Source of the DNA: Hoplostethus atlanticus
Lineage: Eukaryota; Chordata; Actinopteri; Trachichthyiformes; Trachichthyidae
Direction: 5' to 3'
Length of the DNA: 64,000 nucleotides
Assembly: GCA_034670405.1 (NCBI GenBank)
Contig: JAXDDX010000119.1
Location: 997,501-1,061,500, forward strand
Shown: positions 46,088 to 59,450 of the stretch, piece by piece
Layout: every line of letters starts with the position of its first letter
Numbering within the stretch: the stretch's first letter is position 1
Notes under the pieces: model-generated
What the model was told of the DNA's origin: nothing
Databases searched by the model: none
Seen by the model: only the letters and a program-made list of their open reading frames with translations
Translations under genes and position numbers: made by a program

Positions 46088-46201
46088 TTAGTGTTACCAA
46101 ATCATGCAAAGAAATGGCTATTATTACATTTACTTCTTTCAAGTGGTGGCTTGTTGGCCTTCTCTTACACCCCCCAAATGAAATGGCCTTTCTAGCATTA
46201 A
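46088..46201. mobile_element. MITE family TTAACACTAGAAAG, copy 2, opposite orientation, truncated
   Basis: Read on the minus strand it starts TTAATGCTAGAAAGGCCATT and continues TAAGAGAAGGCCAACAAGC, which matches 42710-42765. It ends near TTTGCATGATTT, also shared. The far inverted repeat is degraded. Confidence 0.65.
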
Positions 46202-47299
46202 GCTGATATGAATCTTTATGATATAAAAAATGTAGTGTATATTGTAGTACACAGTATCCAACTGATAAACACATAAATGAATGATCTTCTGAAAAATGTG
46301 ATTTATTTTTGTTTCTATTGCTGGTTGTTCACCTTTATGATGAGCAGCGACCCCCCCCCCCCCCTTGTATTTGTCACTACATCACTGATCATAACACCGC
46401 TGAGTTGTTTTTCAGAGGCAATTCCAGTACAGTACAGTCCAGTGCGTTTCCAGTAGACTGCTTCTCTTGCGTTGCACCTATAATTGAATCAGTGCAGATT
46501 CTGATCCAGTAGTTTTTGGAAATGGGACAGTCCGTAGTTTAAATGGATACTGGCACTTCTTTTTTATGAAATACATTCATTAATTTGTGTATTTTCTATT
46601 TTCAGTGCACAGTGGTGCACAGTGCTGGTTCAATTATTAATGAACTTGAGATTGGTGTTAATGTGATGTTATTGAAATACACTCAACTGCTGCTTTCTGC
46701 AGAGTGCATGACCGTGCATTGTGCGGTTAATTTAGTTTATTAAAAATGTTCATATAGCATGAAAGAACAAAGTAAGTGCATCTAATGTGTCTTCTCTTTA
46801 CACAGTGTGAGCTGTGAGAACAAAATTCATGAGAAGAGGTTTCTGAAATTTGCTTTATTTCAGCTGTTGCATATATCAGTTAGAAAAAGCTCATAAGATT
46901 CTAAGCAGGTTAGATTGGCACAGAAAGCATTTGATGCTCAACTTTTCTGCCTCCTACAAATCAGATCATTCCCTTCATGCATCCCTCACACCAGCATTTC
47001 TTAAACTATGGAGCAGGCCTAAAATGGGTTATAAGCCTGTGGTGTGTCTCCTCATGACACGAGTGCCATTACTGCAAAAGTGAAAGCGTGAAGTGAAACC
47101 CCTGCCTCATACAATCAGACCAACCAGAGTTACAGCTAATCACGGTAGGGGACTTGCCAGAGGGAATGCATCGCTATGCTTTGTTGATCAAGGGCCTTTC
47201 CTCTTTAATCTCCAGTTAGAAGCATCAGTAAGTACATTAGGCTTAACACTATCAAGTGCATTTTCACTACTTCACTACCACTTTGATCTGGCTGCAATT

Positions 47300-48917
47300 T
47301 CAGAGTACTGCATCCTGCAGATCGCCGACTGCAGTCCTACTGATGGCTCTTCCTGAAACCTCGATATTCCCAGGATGTTTCTGCACCGGGTTCCTCTTTG
47401 ATGCATTTTCCAGCATGCGACCGGCCTCTCTCAGAGCCCTTTCCGCCCGCTGCCCTTTGCCTTGGAGACCTTGGGCCAGCTTGTCTTCATCTGCAGATAA
47501 TCCCCCTGTTGACGTGTTTGATTTGCTCTGATCCTCTTCTAGGCATTGCGCTCTCCGCAGCCTCAGCCGCCTCCTCCCAGTCTCCTGCTGGAGCATGCTG
47601 CGGTTTTGGCACGCCGTCTCTCCGCCATATATGGCATGAGCTTTAACAACAGGAGACGGCGAGGGAGGGGCAGGTTTGCTGCGCATAGGGGCTGGGGTAC
47701 CTCGACACACCACCTCCTCTAGATGCCTGTCTCCAGTCTGCCGTATGAGGCTGGGACGCATCAGCTGGGCCCTGGGAGGTCTCTGCTGCTGCTGCTGCTG
47801 TTGGGTTTTAACTGGTTCAGGCAAAGCAGAGGGGCAGACCGGAGCTTTCACCAGCTTCTGTCTTACGCAGGCTTTCACCTTCCGAGGGCAGGGCTCAGTC
47901 ACTGCCACGTTCAGCTTGCAGGAGCCTGCCTTTGCCTCCGGCTGGATGGTTTTCATTTTTTGCCTCTGAGCCTCCCTCACCTCCTCTGGCAGCTCCAGCG
48001 GAGCGAGCTTCAGGGGCCGTCGGGGAGGCAGGTTCTCGGCCTCCCTCTCCAAGTCAGGCCCGGGAGTCTTGAGGGGCAGCGAGTCCAACTGTGCTGCGCC
48101 CGCCTGGGCCGACGTGGAGGCCGTAAACCGACCCACTGCCTCCTTTCCATGTTTTGCTGACAGATGGAGGCCAGGTGCTTTTGAATTGCGGCCATTTTTA
48201 GCTGCCAGTCGGAGGTTTTGACCATTCAGATGCATCATGGTATTTTTAACCTGGGGAGTCACCATTTCGTCTCGCCGGGGGGCTCCCTGAACAAAAGAGA
48301 GATCATTGACTGATGTGAATAATATCATACAAATCATAATATCCTGTGTATTGGTAAATGCTGCAATTAAAACTAGAAATCTATTTCACCAAAATATAGC
48401 ACAGCAATGATGGTATACAGCATAGTACAGTACACTGAGGAAGATGTGTCATTTCTTCCAAACAGAAGAAAACAGCACTAAACACCTAAATTCAAGTAAC
48501 TATGATGTTTAATTATCCAGTGGTCTCCTTAGTTCGCTGACCTTCAACTGACCTTGCCTTTAGTATAGTAGAGGATGTATCACACTATTCTCATAATGAT
48601 ACGAGAGAAACACAGATGATTGAATTTTCCTTCATATGACTTTCCTTATCAAAACGTATACTTTCACCCTACCACTACACCCTCGCATCGTGTGTATCAT
48701 CATTGTCTGAGTCGATTCATTTGGCTGCTGTATACACTCAGCATGACAAGCAAGTTTACTCACTTTCATTGCGTGCTCACGCCAATTAGCACCATCCCTG
48801 TCCACTGACACTGACAAACTGCTGCAAAACTGTATAAACGGCCACTAGCTTGGCGATGTGATGCTATATACTCACAGGTTTGGCAAACATCTCTCGCTTG
48901 AATGTTTGTTGAATCAT
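47300..48917 (-). CDS. Unrecognised basic protein, 342 residues, two coding exons
   Basis: I do not recognise this gene. Coding exon 1 (48876-48917) encodes MIQQTFKREMFAKP and ends at a consensus GTGAGT donor. Exon 2 (47300-48286) follows CTTTTGTTCAG and adds 328 residues, starting GAPRRDEMVTPQVKNTMMHL. The intron is phase 0 (48287-48875). An in-frame TGA lies 17 codons upstream of the ATG with no earlier ATG, so this start is likely. The protein is rich in Arg, Lys, Gln, Pro and Ala. It has a poly-Gln run (TQQQQQQQRPPRAQL) from CAG repeats, a basic patch GRRRLRLRRAQ, and a charged helical stretch LPLELPEEVREAQRQKMKT-like near its middle. It has no signal peptide or membrane segment. The composition suggests a nuclear or cytoskeletal, largely disordered protein; that is only inference. 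A candidate polyadenylation signal AATAAA lies near 46854-46859 on this strand. Confidence 0.6.
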
Positions 48918-49905
48918 GTCTCGCAAATACAGGAAGGATGATCTCGTTATTGTCCCTGCGTTCGGTCACTGTTGCTTGGCTAAAGGCAATGACACCGCAG
49001 TTGGAAAAGGTTTTAGCAGCCTTAATATAATTAAGGAGATTAGGGTCACCGTGCAGCAGGGTGATCTCTAATGATCTCCAGCTTAGTGGCAGCTAGTATG
49101 CACACTCATAGTGAGTCGCCCTGCCAACAAGAGTTAGTTTTCACGTTGCAAGTGCATTTTTCAAAATGTATTCATTTATGCCATAAAATGAATGGCATGG
49201 TGCTCTACTCCAAAATTGCATGATGTGGGAATCAGACGTGTCAGGACTTGTTTTCATTTCGCCACTAGATGGTGCCAGAGACCTCAACAACAACAGCGGC
49301 GTTGCACATCCTCATCCTCACTATATGCAGACTGCAACCAGTTGTTAAGGTGCCAGAGGAGAGGGGCACAACAACAGAGCTTCATGTTGAAGCCTCCGGA
49401 TATGGTAAGTACGGCAGACGATCAGAACTGTAAACCAAAGCCAATAATTTTCATTACTTTTAGATGAGACCAATCTATATGCTGTTTGCTTCCAGAGATG
49501 GGTACCGTACAGCAAATAAAGCTACAGTGATTCCTGTGCCAGTAGTCAGCCTGTGCATTTTCAGATGTTACACCCATCCAAACATCTCAAGAGTGAAATA
49601 AAGTATTGTAAAAATATTCCTATTCTCTTAGCTCTCCCTGTATACTTTTATGGAGATGTGGCAAGTTACCGATAGATCGTAATGCGAGTTTCTGCAGCAA
49701 CTGTGGGGTGATCTCAGATATACTATACATTAGTGGCATACAGCTGGGGGTATATACAGTATATACAGTAGTATGCCTACTAGTCACACCACCTCTCAAA
49801 CCACTACAACAACTCTAATCACACAGTTTGTCTGCAGTTTTATTCTGATTTTGTGCTGGTAACTTTTTTTCCTGTGTAAATATATTTTGACAGGCTAGAT
49901 AAGAC

Positions 49906-49926
49906 TGTGTGTGTGTGTGTGTGTGT
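49906..49926. repeat. TG microsatellite
   Basis: Short pure TG run in the region between KCNK9 and the 342-residue gene. Confidence 0.85.
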
Positions 49927-50733
49927 TGCCTGTAGGAATATCTGCAGACCTTAATCACTCAAACAGCAGCTTGTTGTAAATTTTAGCTTCACGGCACCCT
50001 CATCAGTCTCATTTATTATATTATATATAAATATATATTATACATTTAGAGCCAGACTGTTCCAGAGCTTTTGCACGATGCATCATACTTTTGTTAGCCG
50101 TAACATTTTTCATTAGACGGCCAGACTCAATCATCATTCAACATCTCCCGTTCTCCGTTGTTTCCCTCTCTCGCCTAGAGCCCCCCCAAAAAAAGGAGCA
50201 TGTCAACACCTGCTCAGTGCAAAGCCTCATCATATCGTTAGTACAGCAGAGATGATCCCGCTGCAGAACAACTTGGCTCCGCTTACATGATCATTTAAGA
50301 TCTAAAATTACAGGCTTAATGCCGAGAGAGGGCCCGAACGCCCCTCCACCACTGTTCTTATTGTGTCGCCCTCTGCGATCCCTGACGTCCGTGGCTGACA
50401 GTATAATTACTGAGGTGTGGGAAGGGATAAAAAGGGATGTTGCCTGCTCATTCTCCCACCTACTGAACATCCAGCTGCTTGGGCCACTCGGAGGAAAGCA
50501 GGCGACTGGGCAACCGAGCTCATGTTTCTGTCAAATTCATCGCTGCCCACACCCACGACACATGCAGCATTTTATACACACGTATGCATTAAGGTTACTG
50601 ATATTTTTTGACTGAATTTGGCATTTTGCGTTGATATCTTTTAAATTTGACCGAAACAACGTTAGGATTATCACAGGACACTAAAACTCTCCACTGAAAC
50701 CCAAACTAAGTTCTGTTAGATGAGTTAGCAGAT

Positions 50734-51027
50734 CCTTAAAGCATAACTCTGGTCATTTTTGAGCTGGACTCTATTTTCCCGTCTTTTTCCATCATACCAA
50801 TCAATTTTGACGTGTGTGGGTGTGTGTCAATATGTTGAAAAAGACATGCTTTGGGTGTTTTTAAGGGTTACTTTTTGGAGTGCCTGTTGGTCCTATACTG
50901 TATTTGAGAAATGCAGCAAGACTTAAGCAGCTCCATAGTGAAGCAATTGGCGAGGTTTTGGTCACAATCGATTGGTATGATGGAAAATGGAGCCCGGGTT
51001 GAAACTGGACAGAGTTAAGCTTTAAGG
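50734..51027. mobile_element. Foldback MITE with CCTTAAAGC ends, 294 bp
   Basis: The left CCTTAAAGCATAACTCTGG and the complement of the right end CCTTAAAGCTTAACTCTGT match. The pairing continues inward: CCATCATACCAATCAATTTT on the left and CCATCATACCAATCGATTGT on the complement of the right. The element can therefore form a long hairpin. Confidence 0.75.
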
Positions 51028-54000
51028 CAGAGAGACCCAACCCACCTATTCAATAGTAGAGGAAACTCTGGAAGCTAGCAGGAAGAGGAAACTAGGGGAG
51101 GAAGGCTCCTTAACACTGAGACTTTGGAGAAATGCGGTAAAAGGTAGTGATTGGGTTTACATAAGATTATCTCCTGCCTTTTTTTTTCTTTTCTCTTATC
51201 TCAGATTTGATTCCACTCTGGTCTGATCCTTGCCTCAAGGTCTGAATAATGGAGAAAAAGAAGCTATATCCAATTTAGCTCACAGTGTCTCTTGTATATT
51301 AATCAGCGGAGACTCTCAGAGGTCAGGCTCCTCAGGCTGGAAATGTTCTCCTTCCACATTTCTTTAAGCTGCAGTGTCGGGGAGTCTTGAACAAATATAA
51401 GCTTTAGCCTTGTAAATGAGATATTCTTATGAGGCATCTTTAATGAATTACAGTATCAGTAGGCTTCAGAAAAAAACAACAACTTTGAAACTGTTGATTT
51501 AATGAATAAAATAACTTGAATTTGTGATTTGAAAGATACTTGACCCCAAACCACCCGCAGCGGAGTATCTAGAGATATTAGGCAGTCAGATGGAGAAGAC
51601 AGAGGATTCCAGAAGGAGGCTTATTGTTTTTTATTTTGTTTTTTTTATTCAAGTGTGTTTATGGCTTCACCCAGGTCACGTAACCCAGTGAATCACCCAC
51701 ACCAAATCATGCACACACAAAAAAAAAAAAAAAAAACATACAAATGTAAAATGGTCTGTTCGGTCTAAACAATTCCTGACAATCTCTTCTCAGTATGCTG
51801 AGAAGAGGGGACCCACACCGGACTGCTGCATGTACTGTACACACAACCAGAAGTCATTTCCAAACGGTGACAGAAAACGTTTTTTCGGTTCAACAAGACC
51901 ATCGAACCACATCGATGCATAAGAGATGGGACACTCATATAATCTCCTCTAAGAAAATATGGTACATGGTATTTGTTCATCAAACCTAAAGAAGAATCTA
52001 TTGCAAAGGATATTTCAGAAATAGGAGGTGTGGAACATGGATATGAAAACGTCACCCAACAGCCTTTCTGTAACATTGTATTACACAGATAGTAGTGCAA
52101 TTTGTGTCTCTTCGTCCCTGTCATAGGAAAAAAACATGGCACTGTCGACAGGGAGGGGGGGAAAAAACGGACGGCACATGAAGATTTCTGCCACATACAT
52201 GTCATCACTCCCGCAGGCCAAGCACGGCTGATAAGAAATGCAGAAAACAAACGACTGCCCGATAACCATCTGAATTCAAATCCAGTTCAACCTGTGGGTT
52301 GTTATTAACGCCGCCGTGGCGTGCAACACAAAGCGAAACTGAAAATGTCACGCCGCCGAGGTCGACGGCACGTGCGTCTGTTTCCCTCCCGCCATCTGTG
52401 TTACAGAGCAACATTCAATCAGGGGCCGTGAATATGACACATTCCATGATGGCAAACAAATCGTGCTCCTCTGGAGTGATTGGAGCGGAGGAGGGGGTGA
52501 GAAATGATTTGACTTGCAGCTCACGAAGAGCAAATGAGTTCATTTGTTTGCTGTTTTTCCTTTCAGAAATCCATTATGGCTAATACATTCCCCAAAATGT
52601 CACTTGAAATGAAAGTTTGACTGTGGACTAAATGGTAGGCAGGCGGATGACACTAAGGGGTACAATCATCCAATGGTATGGTAAATATAAAAGTAAGCAG
52701 TAAAACGGAAAACAACGTCGGAAAATGATACGATCTCACTCAAAGTACTCTATTACTTAAAGTATTCATTAGAAATAAGAATAAATCTCTGCTTTGGTTC
52801 TGGATGTGTACTTGAATATACAGATGGTTATAGACGGTGGGTATAAGATCAGGTATTGATTTTCCGTGTCCCCATATGAACTTGCTTGTCTGGACCTAGA
52901 TCTGTCTATACATTAACCACATCCGCACTATTTTTAGCCCTAAAGCCAGACATCAGTCAAATGGGTGAGCTAAAGCACAAACAGATCTGCAGCCACGATA
53001 GGTAAATGTGCCCACTTAATATAGAAACATTGAATGCTGTTTCTTCAAGGCACATATGCTAAAATGTGTAAAAATACATATGCATCTCAGCCATTAAAAG
53101 GCTTTTTTATTCCAAAGGGTGTTATGAACATATTGTACAGTATATTTAGATAAACCAGTATAGTTCCAACATTGAAACAATGCTTTTAGGGCTTATCTCA
53201 GACTCAAAGCCTACTTTTTTCTTTTTTCTTTTTTTTTCTTTTTTCCAAGACAGAAGGGGATCTACGGCATTTTCACCATTTGAATAGCCTGGAGTTCGCC
53301 TTGTGAGGCGTGCTCACTACCCCGGAAATGAATGTTTACTTGAGCCTGAAGGATACCGAAATGTCTAGTTCTTTAAAGTCCCAATCCAAGAATCTTTTTG
53401 AGCAATATGAATTGTTGGTATATAGAAATATCGATTTTGATTTCTGAAGGATAGCAACTTGCTAATGGAAAATAATCTCTTTGCAAATATGATAGCCCAG
53501 TGTAACTCAAAACACAGCTCCGTTTTGCTCCCGTCCTTACAAACAATATATATCCAAACGTACATTTACATCTGCAAAATGCATTTTAAAAATCATGTTC
53601 AGTCCTCCAGCTCAGTGACAGTGAAAATATTGTCTTCAAAGCCAGCAGCGGACCACGTGCGGCATTAAAGGTGGTGCTATATTCCGGATTGGGCTTTAAA
53701 ACAGGCCTGTAATCAACAGTAAAATCCAGAAATGCTGAACTATTTGCCGGCCCTCCGGCTCTCAAACTGGCTTCCTGTAGCACATGTCTGCGTCAGACAC
53801 CGCACAGGCCATAATGAGATGATGCATCTCAATTCCCGTTCTCTGGAAAATCCCTAAAATTTGGAAATGAGGATTTGATATGTACATTGTTTTGTTTGGC
53901 AGATGCATTTGCACTTCTGGGATTGTGTTTCGGGAGCAAACCAAAAAAGGCTATTCATTCAAACCTGAGAACAAACATTATTGTACAATTTGTATGAATG

Positions 54001-54471
54001 GAAAAAAGGAAAGCAAGTAAACAAAGTTTATTCCTTTCGTAACTGCTGGACTTTGGCAAAATAAACAGCTTTATGTTCCAAATCATTCTTAAGACTATTT
54101 GCCGTTGAGATACTCAATTCATTTGTAAAATTATTAGGATGTTTTCCCCATTCATCATACAAAGTACATGCATTTATCAGCTCTTGCAAACATAAAAATT
54201 CTTTCCCGTCCCTTTTCTTCTTTTTATATTTTACATAAACTGAAAGGATCGTACTGTTGGTATTGAGTTTTTTCCTCAGCGGTGTTCAGCCGTCCTCTCA
54301 CATTAACTCTTACTTACTATTGCAGCTCAGTTCCAACTCAGTGTGTTCATCAGGTTGCGATTCCCTAATGGCTCCAAAGTGCATCTAAACCTCACGAGTA
54401 TTCAGTTTATGTCTGCACGCTATTATTTCATCACTGTTGTGTTATCAGTGCTGCATGGCAGACAGGGAAGA

Positions 54472-54479
54472 GTGTGTGT

Positions 54480-54510
<31 letters not shown>

Positions 54511-54511
54511 G
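54472..54511. repeat. TG repeat followed by a G run
   Basis: A TG repeat of about 22 bp runs directly into 18 G. It lies within the possible KCNK9 3' UTR. Confidence 0.9.
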
Positions 54512-55934
54512 TTAACAGGAGATTTAACATGATTTTGGATCAGCTTCTACATACATGCATTACATAGGCATAAATGGTGGAACTGACCTCTAATCAGCAC
54601 TTGTCTAATGATTCCAATTTACAGTTTAAATTTTAAATCTAAGGAGAGTAAGTTAAAAATTGAAATGCACTTTGGAGGATTTAGTAACTGCAGGTTAAAG
54701 GTTAGAGAATCTTTTTTTTTTTAAATTGCACCCTCAGATCCTCTTCCGCTGTTAGAGATCATCATTGTCTGTGATGCTCAATACATTCCAGGAGTTATTT
54801 TGTGATGAAGTGTTTTAATTTTTTTTTTTGGTGTACCTCAACCTGCCTCATCTATTTCTATTTGCGTTAGTGATTTTCCCAGAATGCCTGTCAACGACCC
54901 CCAGAGAACCTGCCTGAACTTATTGCGCTCGCTGTTTGAGTCTGACGGACACCTTAAACCTGATGTTTACTGTTGAACTTTTAGATAGCTGCGACATTTT
55001 CTCCTATCAAAACTCCATTGTAGCTGCTCTGGAAGTGACTTGACATCATCAACATTTGGCCAGTTATCCTCAGGAATAAGAAAAACACACCAACAAACAA
55101 GAAAATGGGCCCCAAAAAATGCAATAGCTGTTGTTGTTTTTTTAAACAGTTAAAGTGTTTTAGGGTGGATTTGAAACTGAAGTTGTGGCTAGATGTGATC
55201 TCTAACCTTTGGAGATGGAAAAATGCCAATAACGCCAGTAAGATCCTTCAATCCAAGACAAATAAGATCTATAGACTACTCCTTCATACAAAATTGGCTA
55301 TTTCGAAAACAGAGAAAAGAATGCCACAAAACCATGGTACACTCGTTAAATGACATCTAATGCACATGCTAATATTGGCAACAATATTTTGGCATGATGT
55401 GTGGCGAAACCATTGAAATATTTGCCTAAGTATGATTGCTTATAGAAAACAATACCTGATGCTTTAAGTCAGTTTATATTCTCTGTCTGGAGTGAGGCAA
55501 TGAAATAGTACATAATGGTTATAGTTTCTTCAAGTTAAGGTGAAACAGGCATACTCCCTTTGAAAAATAGCATCTCCCCCAAATGCCAAGTGTGCATCAT
55601 TTGGTATGTAACCAGAGTTAATATATCAATTTTGTAAATCTGCGATTAGGAAGGTTTTTGTGTTTTTCAAATGGGCCAGTTGGCTGAAAAAATAGACATC
55701 CATGCTTCATGCTTTGCATCCCTCGTAAAAACGCCTTCCGTCCACGCTTGCTGTTTTGTGTAGCGTTCTTCCTGCGTTCCAGTGAATACTTTTTATATTA
55801 CATATCAACCAAAAAAGGAAGAAGAAAAAAACAAAAAACAAAAGTGCTGAAATAAGATTTGGTAAGGAGCAGCATTGGAGATGTTTGACCTAGTGTATAA
55901 AACATGGAAAGCTACACGTCCTGTGTGCGGAGAC

Positions 55935-56849
<915 letters not shown>

Positions 56850-57403
56850 TTATTGACGTGGAAACATTTTGAGCGGACAGGTGGTCGCACCGGTGGTAAG
56901 AGTAGCCGCCGCGTCACCCGCCACACCCACTACTCAATAAGTCCCAGTTCAGCTTCTGTTTACAAACATGACCAAGCAAAGAAATCTCCTTAAGAGTCCA
57001 CTAGCGCTGCCAAAATGGGTATTGCATATAAGCATGCCCCAGAAATGTGTCTGCTCGTTAATCTTATTTGGGCTCAAAGATGGCGGGAGGTGGGTCCAAT
57101 TAGTCAGAAGTTTTCTCGGCGGCGGACGAGTTTGGGAGCGAAGGGAGGGGATGTATTGGATGGAAAAGGAGTCATGTAAGGAGCCAGTGAAGCTTTTAGC
57201 TTAATTAGCCTTTATCTTTAGTCCACAAGCTGCTGACTCACACACAAGCAGGCTTTTCAAAAAAAACACAGCAACCTGTGGGGCTAACAATAGGACAATA
57301 TATTACATTTACTTTTCAAATAAGATATAAATGATTGTGTAGGAACTCAGAGGTTGTTAGCAGCATATTCACAAAAGTAAAAAGTTGAGCTGCTGCTGAG
57401 AGC

Positions 57404-57405
57404 GT

Positions 57406-57461
<56 letters not shown>
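57404..57461. repeat. TG microsatellite, about 29 units
   Basis: A pure TG run of about 58 bp in KCNK9 intron 1, about 0.6 kb from exon 2. Confidence 0.95.
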
Positions 57462-57463
<2 letters not shown>

Positions 57464-59136
57464 CTAGATATACAACATATGAATGAAGCCTTCTTTCGTT
57501 GCAAGGCTGAAAAAGAGTCAGATGTATTGATTACCTCTCCCCTTTCTCCTAAGATACAACCACAGGCCACTACTGTGTGTATTAACCACCAAAACCATGA
57601 CCAAGAAACACCCACCACCAAGTTGGCACGTGTAACACACCTGACACAACACATCAAACAGAAACATCATACTTGGGTTTTTGGACATATAGCCAGAGCA
57701 AGTTCGGTTCGCTTTTGTGTTGATTCTGTCTTCTCTCACGCCTCTCCCACCCACCCGAGTGTTTGGTTATGTGTGTATTCTTTTTCTAATCTCGGCTCCG
57801 TCAATCTGACTCGGAACTAGCAGCGCAGCCGGCTTTTATGTGCGTGTACTATGGTGCAGTACACGACCTGAGGCGTTTGAGGCCTCTGCAGCAAGTTGAA
57901 GGATCGACCGCGAGACTGAAAAAGCTGACCCTGTAGCTGGAGTGCGTTGACTGTGGACTGATTTGAACTGATACTCTGAACAATTGGTAAGCACGTGCAC
58001 ATCATTTTCCTATACATACACAGAGACCGTCTACCATCAGCTAATGAATGAGCAACATCGAAAATGTCTGTTCAAACCTCCATTGCTCTCTCTCATAACG
58101 GAAATGTTGATGAAAGTGCGCCGGGCGGCAGTGAGACGATCTCGCCCAATAGGATAATATTACTGGGTTTATGATGATAGCAGGTATGTGACATTTACCC
58201 AAATGACCTCCTCAGTGCTAGAAACTACATTCCCACACTGGATTAATCATAATTAGTAGAATACATTTCAGGCAACATTAGCAAACTCCGGCGCCGATGA
58301 ATTTGGCTCAAGGCCAAGATGGGGCGAGATGCTGCAAAAAATGCATCCCAGCAGGGTTCCTGTCACTTGTATTAATATCTCAGGGCAGATTTGTATTCCG
58401 TCCAACCCTCTTCTGCACCTCCCCCGCTGCAAATTAGCAAATTAATTGATATCAATTCTTATTGCTTAAATTATTTTCACAGAGTAATTAGGGTGGAATG
58501 AATTACAGCCGTGGAGAAATGAGGAATTTCATTTGAGTTATGGTCTGTCATGACTGAGTCGACTTAGATTACCACAGCTCTGTTCTCTTCTAGAAATAAT
58601 CTGTAAACATGAAGCTTTTGCACTCCAGACATTAGAAGAACTAACAACTCTTTTGGTTTGGACTCGTGGGTTATTTGAGGTTTATACAACTATTACTCTC
58701 AAAGGACTCCTACTACCTGCAATTGGACTTGAGTGTATTAGATATCGATTTAATATTCTTTTCCCCCCTCTGAAACCAGCGGCCGCTGGCTGACTACACT
58801 ATTAGATTTGGTATCCTATTTTTAAGTTTCAAATGGAGCAGGTGCGTCCACAGTATGTATCTGTAACCGATGATGTTTACCCCAGAACGTCCTTACGTAT
58901 TCAAGACAAAGTTTCTTTAAGGATTTCATAGGATTATCATCATGGAAGATTATCATAGATTATGGAAACAGAACAGCCATGCTACAGAGGATGGTAAAGT
59001 ATACATAATAATTCAAGGAAAGCATGCTGGATTTTACAAAGAATCAGTAAGATGACTGAAGAAGACCTGTAGACCTACAGTACGGTAGCACTTCACTAGT
59101 TAAATTGTTAAATTAAAAATCTGTGACATTTTCATA

Positions 59137-59450
59137 CAAATGTCCACTTTGTTGCTCTCTGTCACTAATTGATAAAACGCAACAGTGATCCAACCTCTCA
59201 TCAGTTCATGAAAGCTTTTACATCTGCTGTTCTGAACACCCGGGGTCACCCAGTGTAATGTCTTTCCTGGGAAAAATCCTCTGGCGCACAGGAGGTGATG
59301 TGTTTTACGTTTCCAGCGTGAGCAGCGATAGCCACCGTGGCTGAACAGACAAAGAAAAGAGCGCCACCTACAGAAACTCAAACTCCATCAACAAAACATC
59401 AGAGGAGAAAGACGTCACAGTACTGGACACACTGTTTGATTGACAGGTGA
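59137..59450. repeat. Three-copy dispersed repeat, copy B
   Basis: It is the best preserved copy: AATGTCCACTTTGTTGCTCT at the left, GTTCATGAAAGCTTTTACAT, GCAGCGATAGCCACCGTGGC, GAGCGCCACCTACAGAAACT and GACACACTGTTTGATTGACA at the right, all in the order seen in copy A. Confidence 0.75.

Larger units (their letters stand above)
43871..47299. other. Intergenic region upstream of COL22A1
   Basis: This lies between the COL22A1 promoter and the end of the 342-residue gene. It contains part of a dispersed repeat (45685-45835), a MITE copy (46088-46201) and a run of C (about 46350-46364). A GC-richer patch at 44160-44280 has no supported gene. The lower part of 46800-47299 may be 3' UTR of the upstream gene. 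Confidence 0.5.
48918..55934. other. Region between KCNK9 and the 342-residue gene
   Basis: No coding exon found. The part just below 55935 should be KCNK9 3' UTR on the minus strand. AATAAA-type signals on that strand occur near 54028 and 51640, so the UTR could be up to about 4 kb; the end cannot be fixed. The stretch also holds a foldback MITE (50734-51027), a CTCF-like motif (49262-49276), TG repeats (49906-49926) and a TG-plus-G run (54472-54511). Confidence 0.5.

Noticed and set aside
47723..48160. Plus-strand frame of 145 codons with a poly-Leu run
   Set aside because: It is antisense to the 342-residue gene. The Leu run comes from the complement of the CAG repeat.
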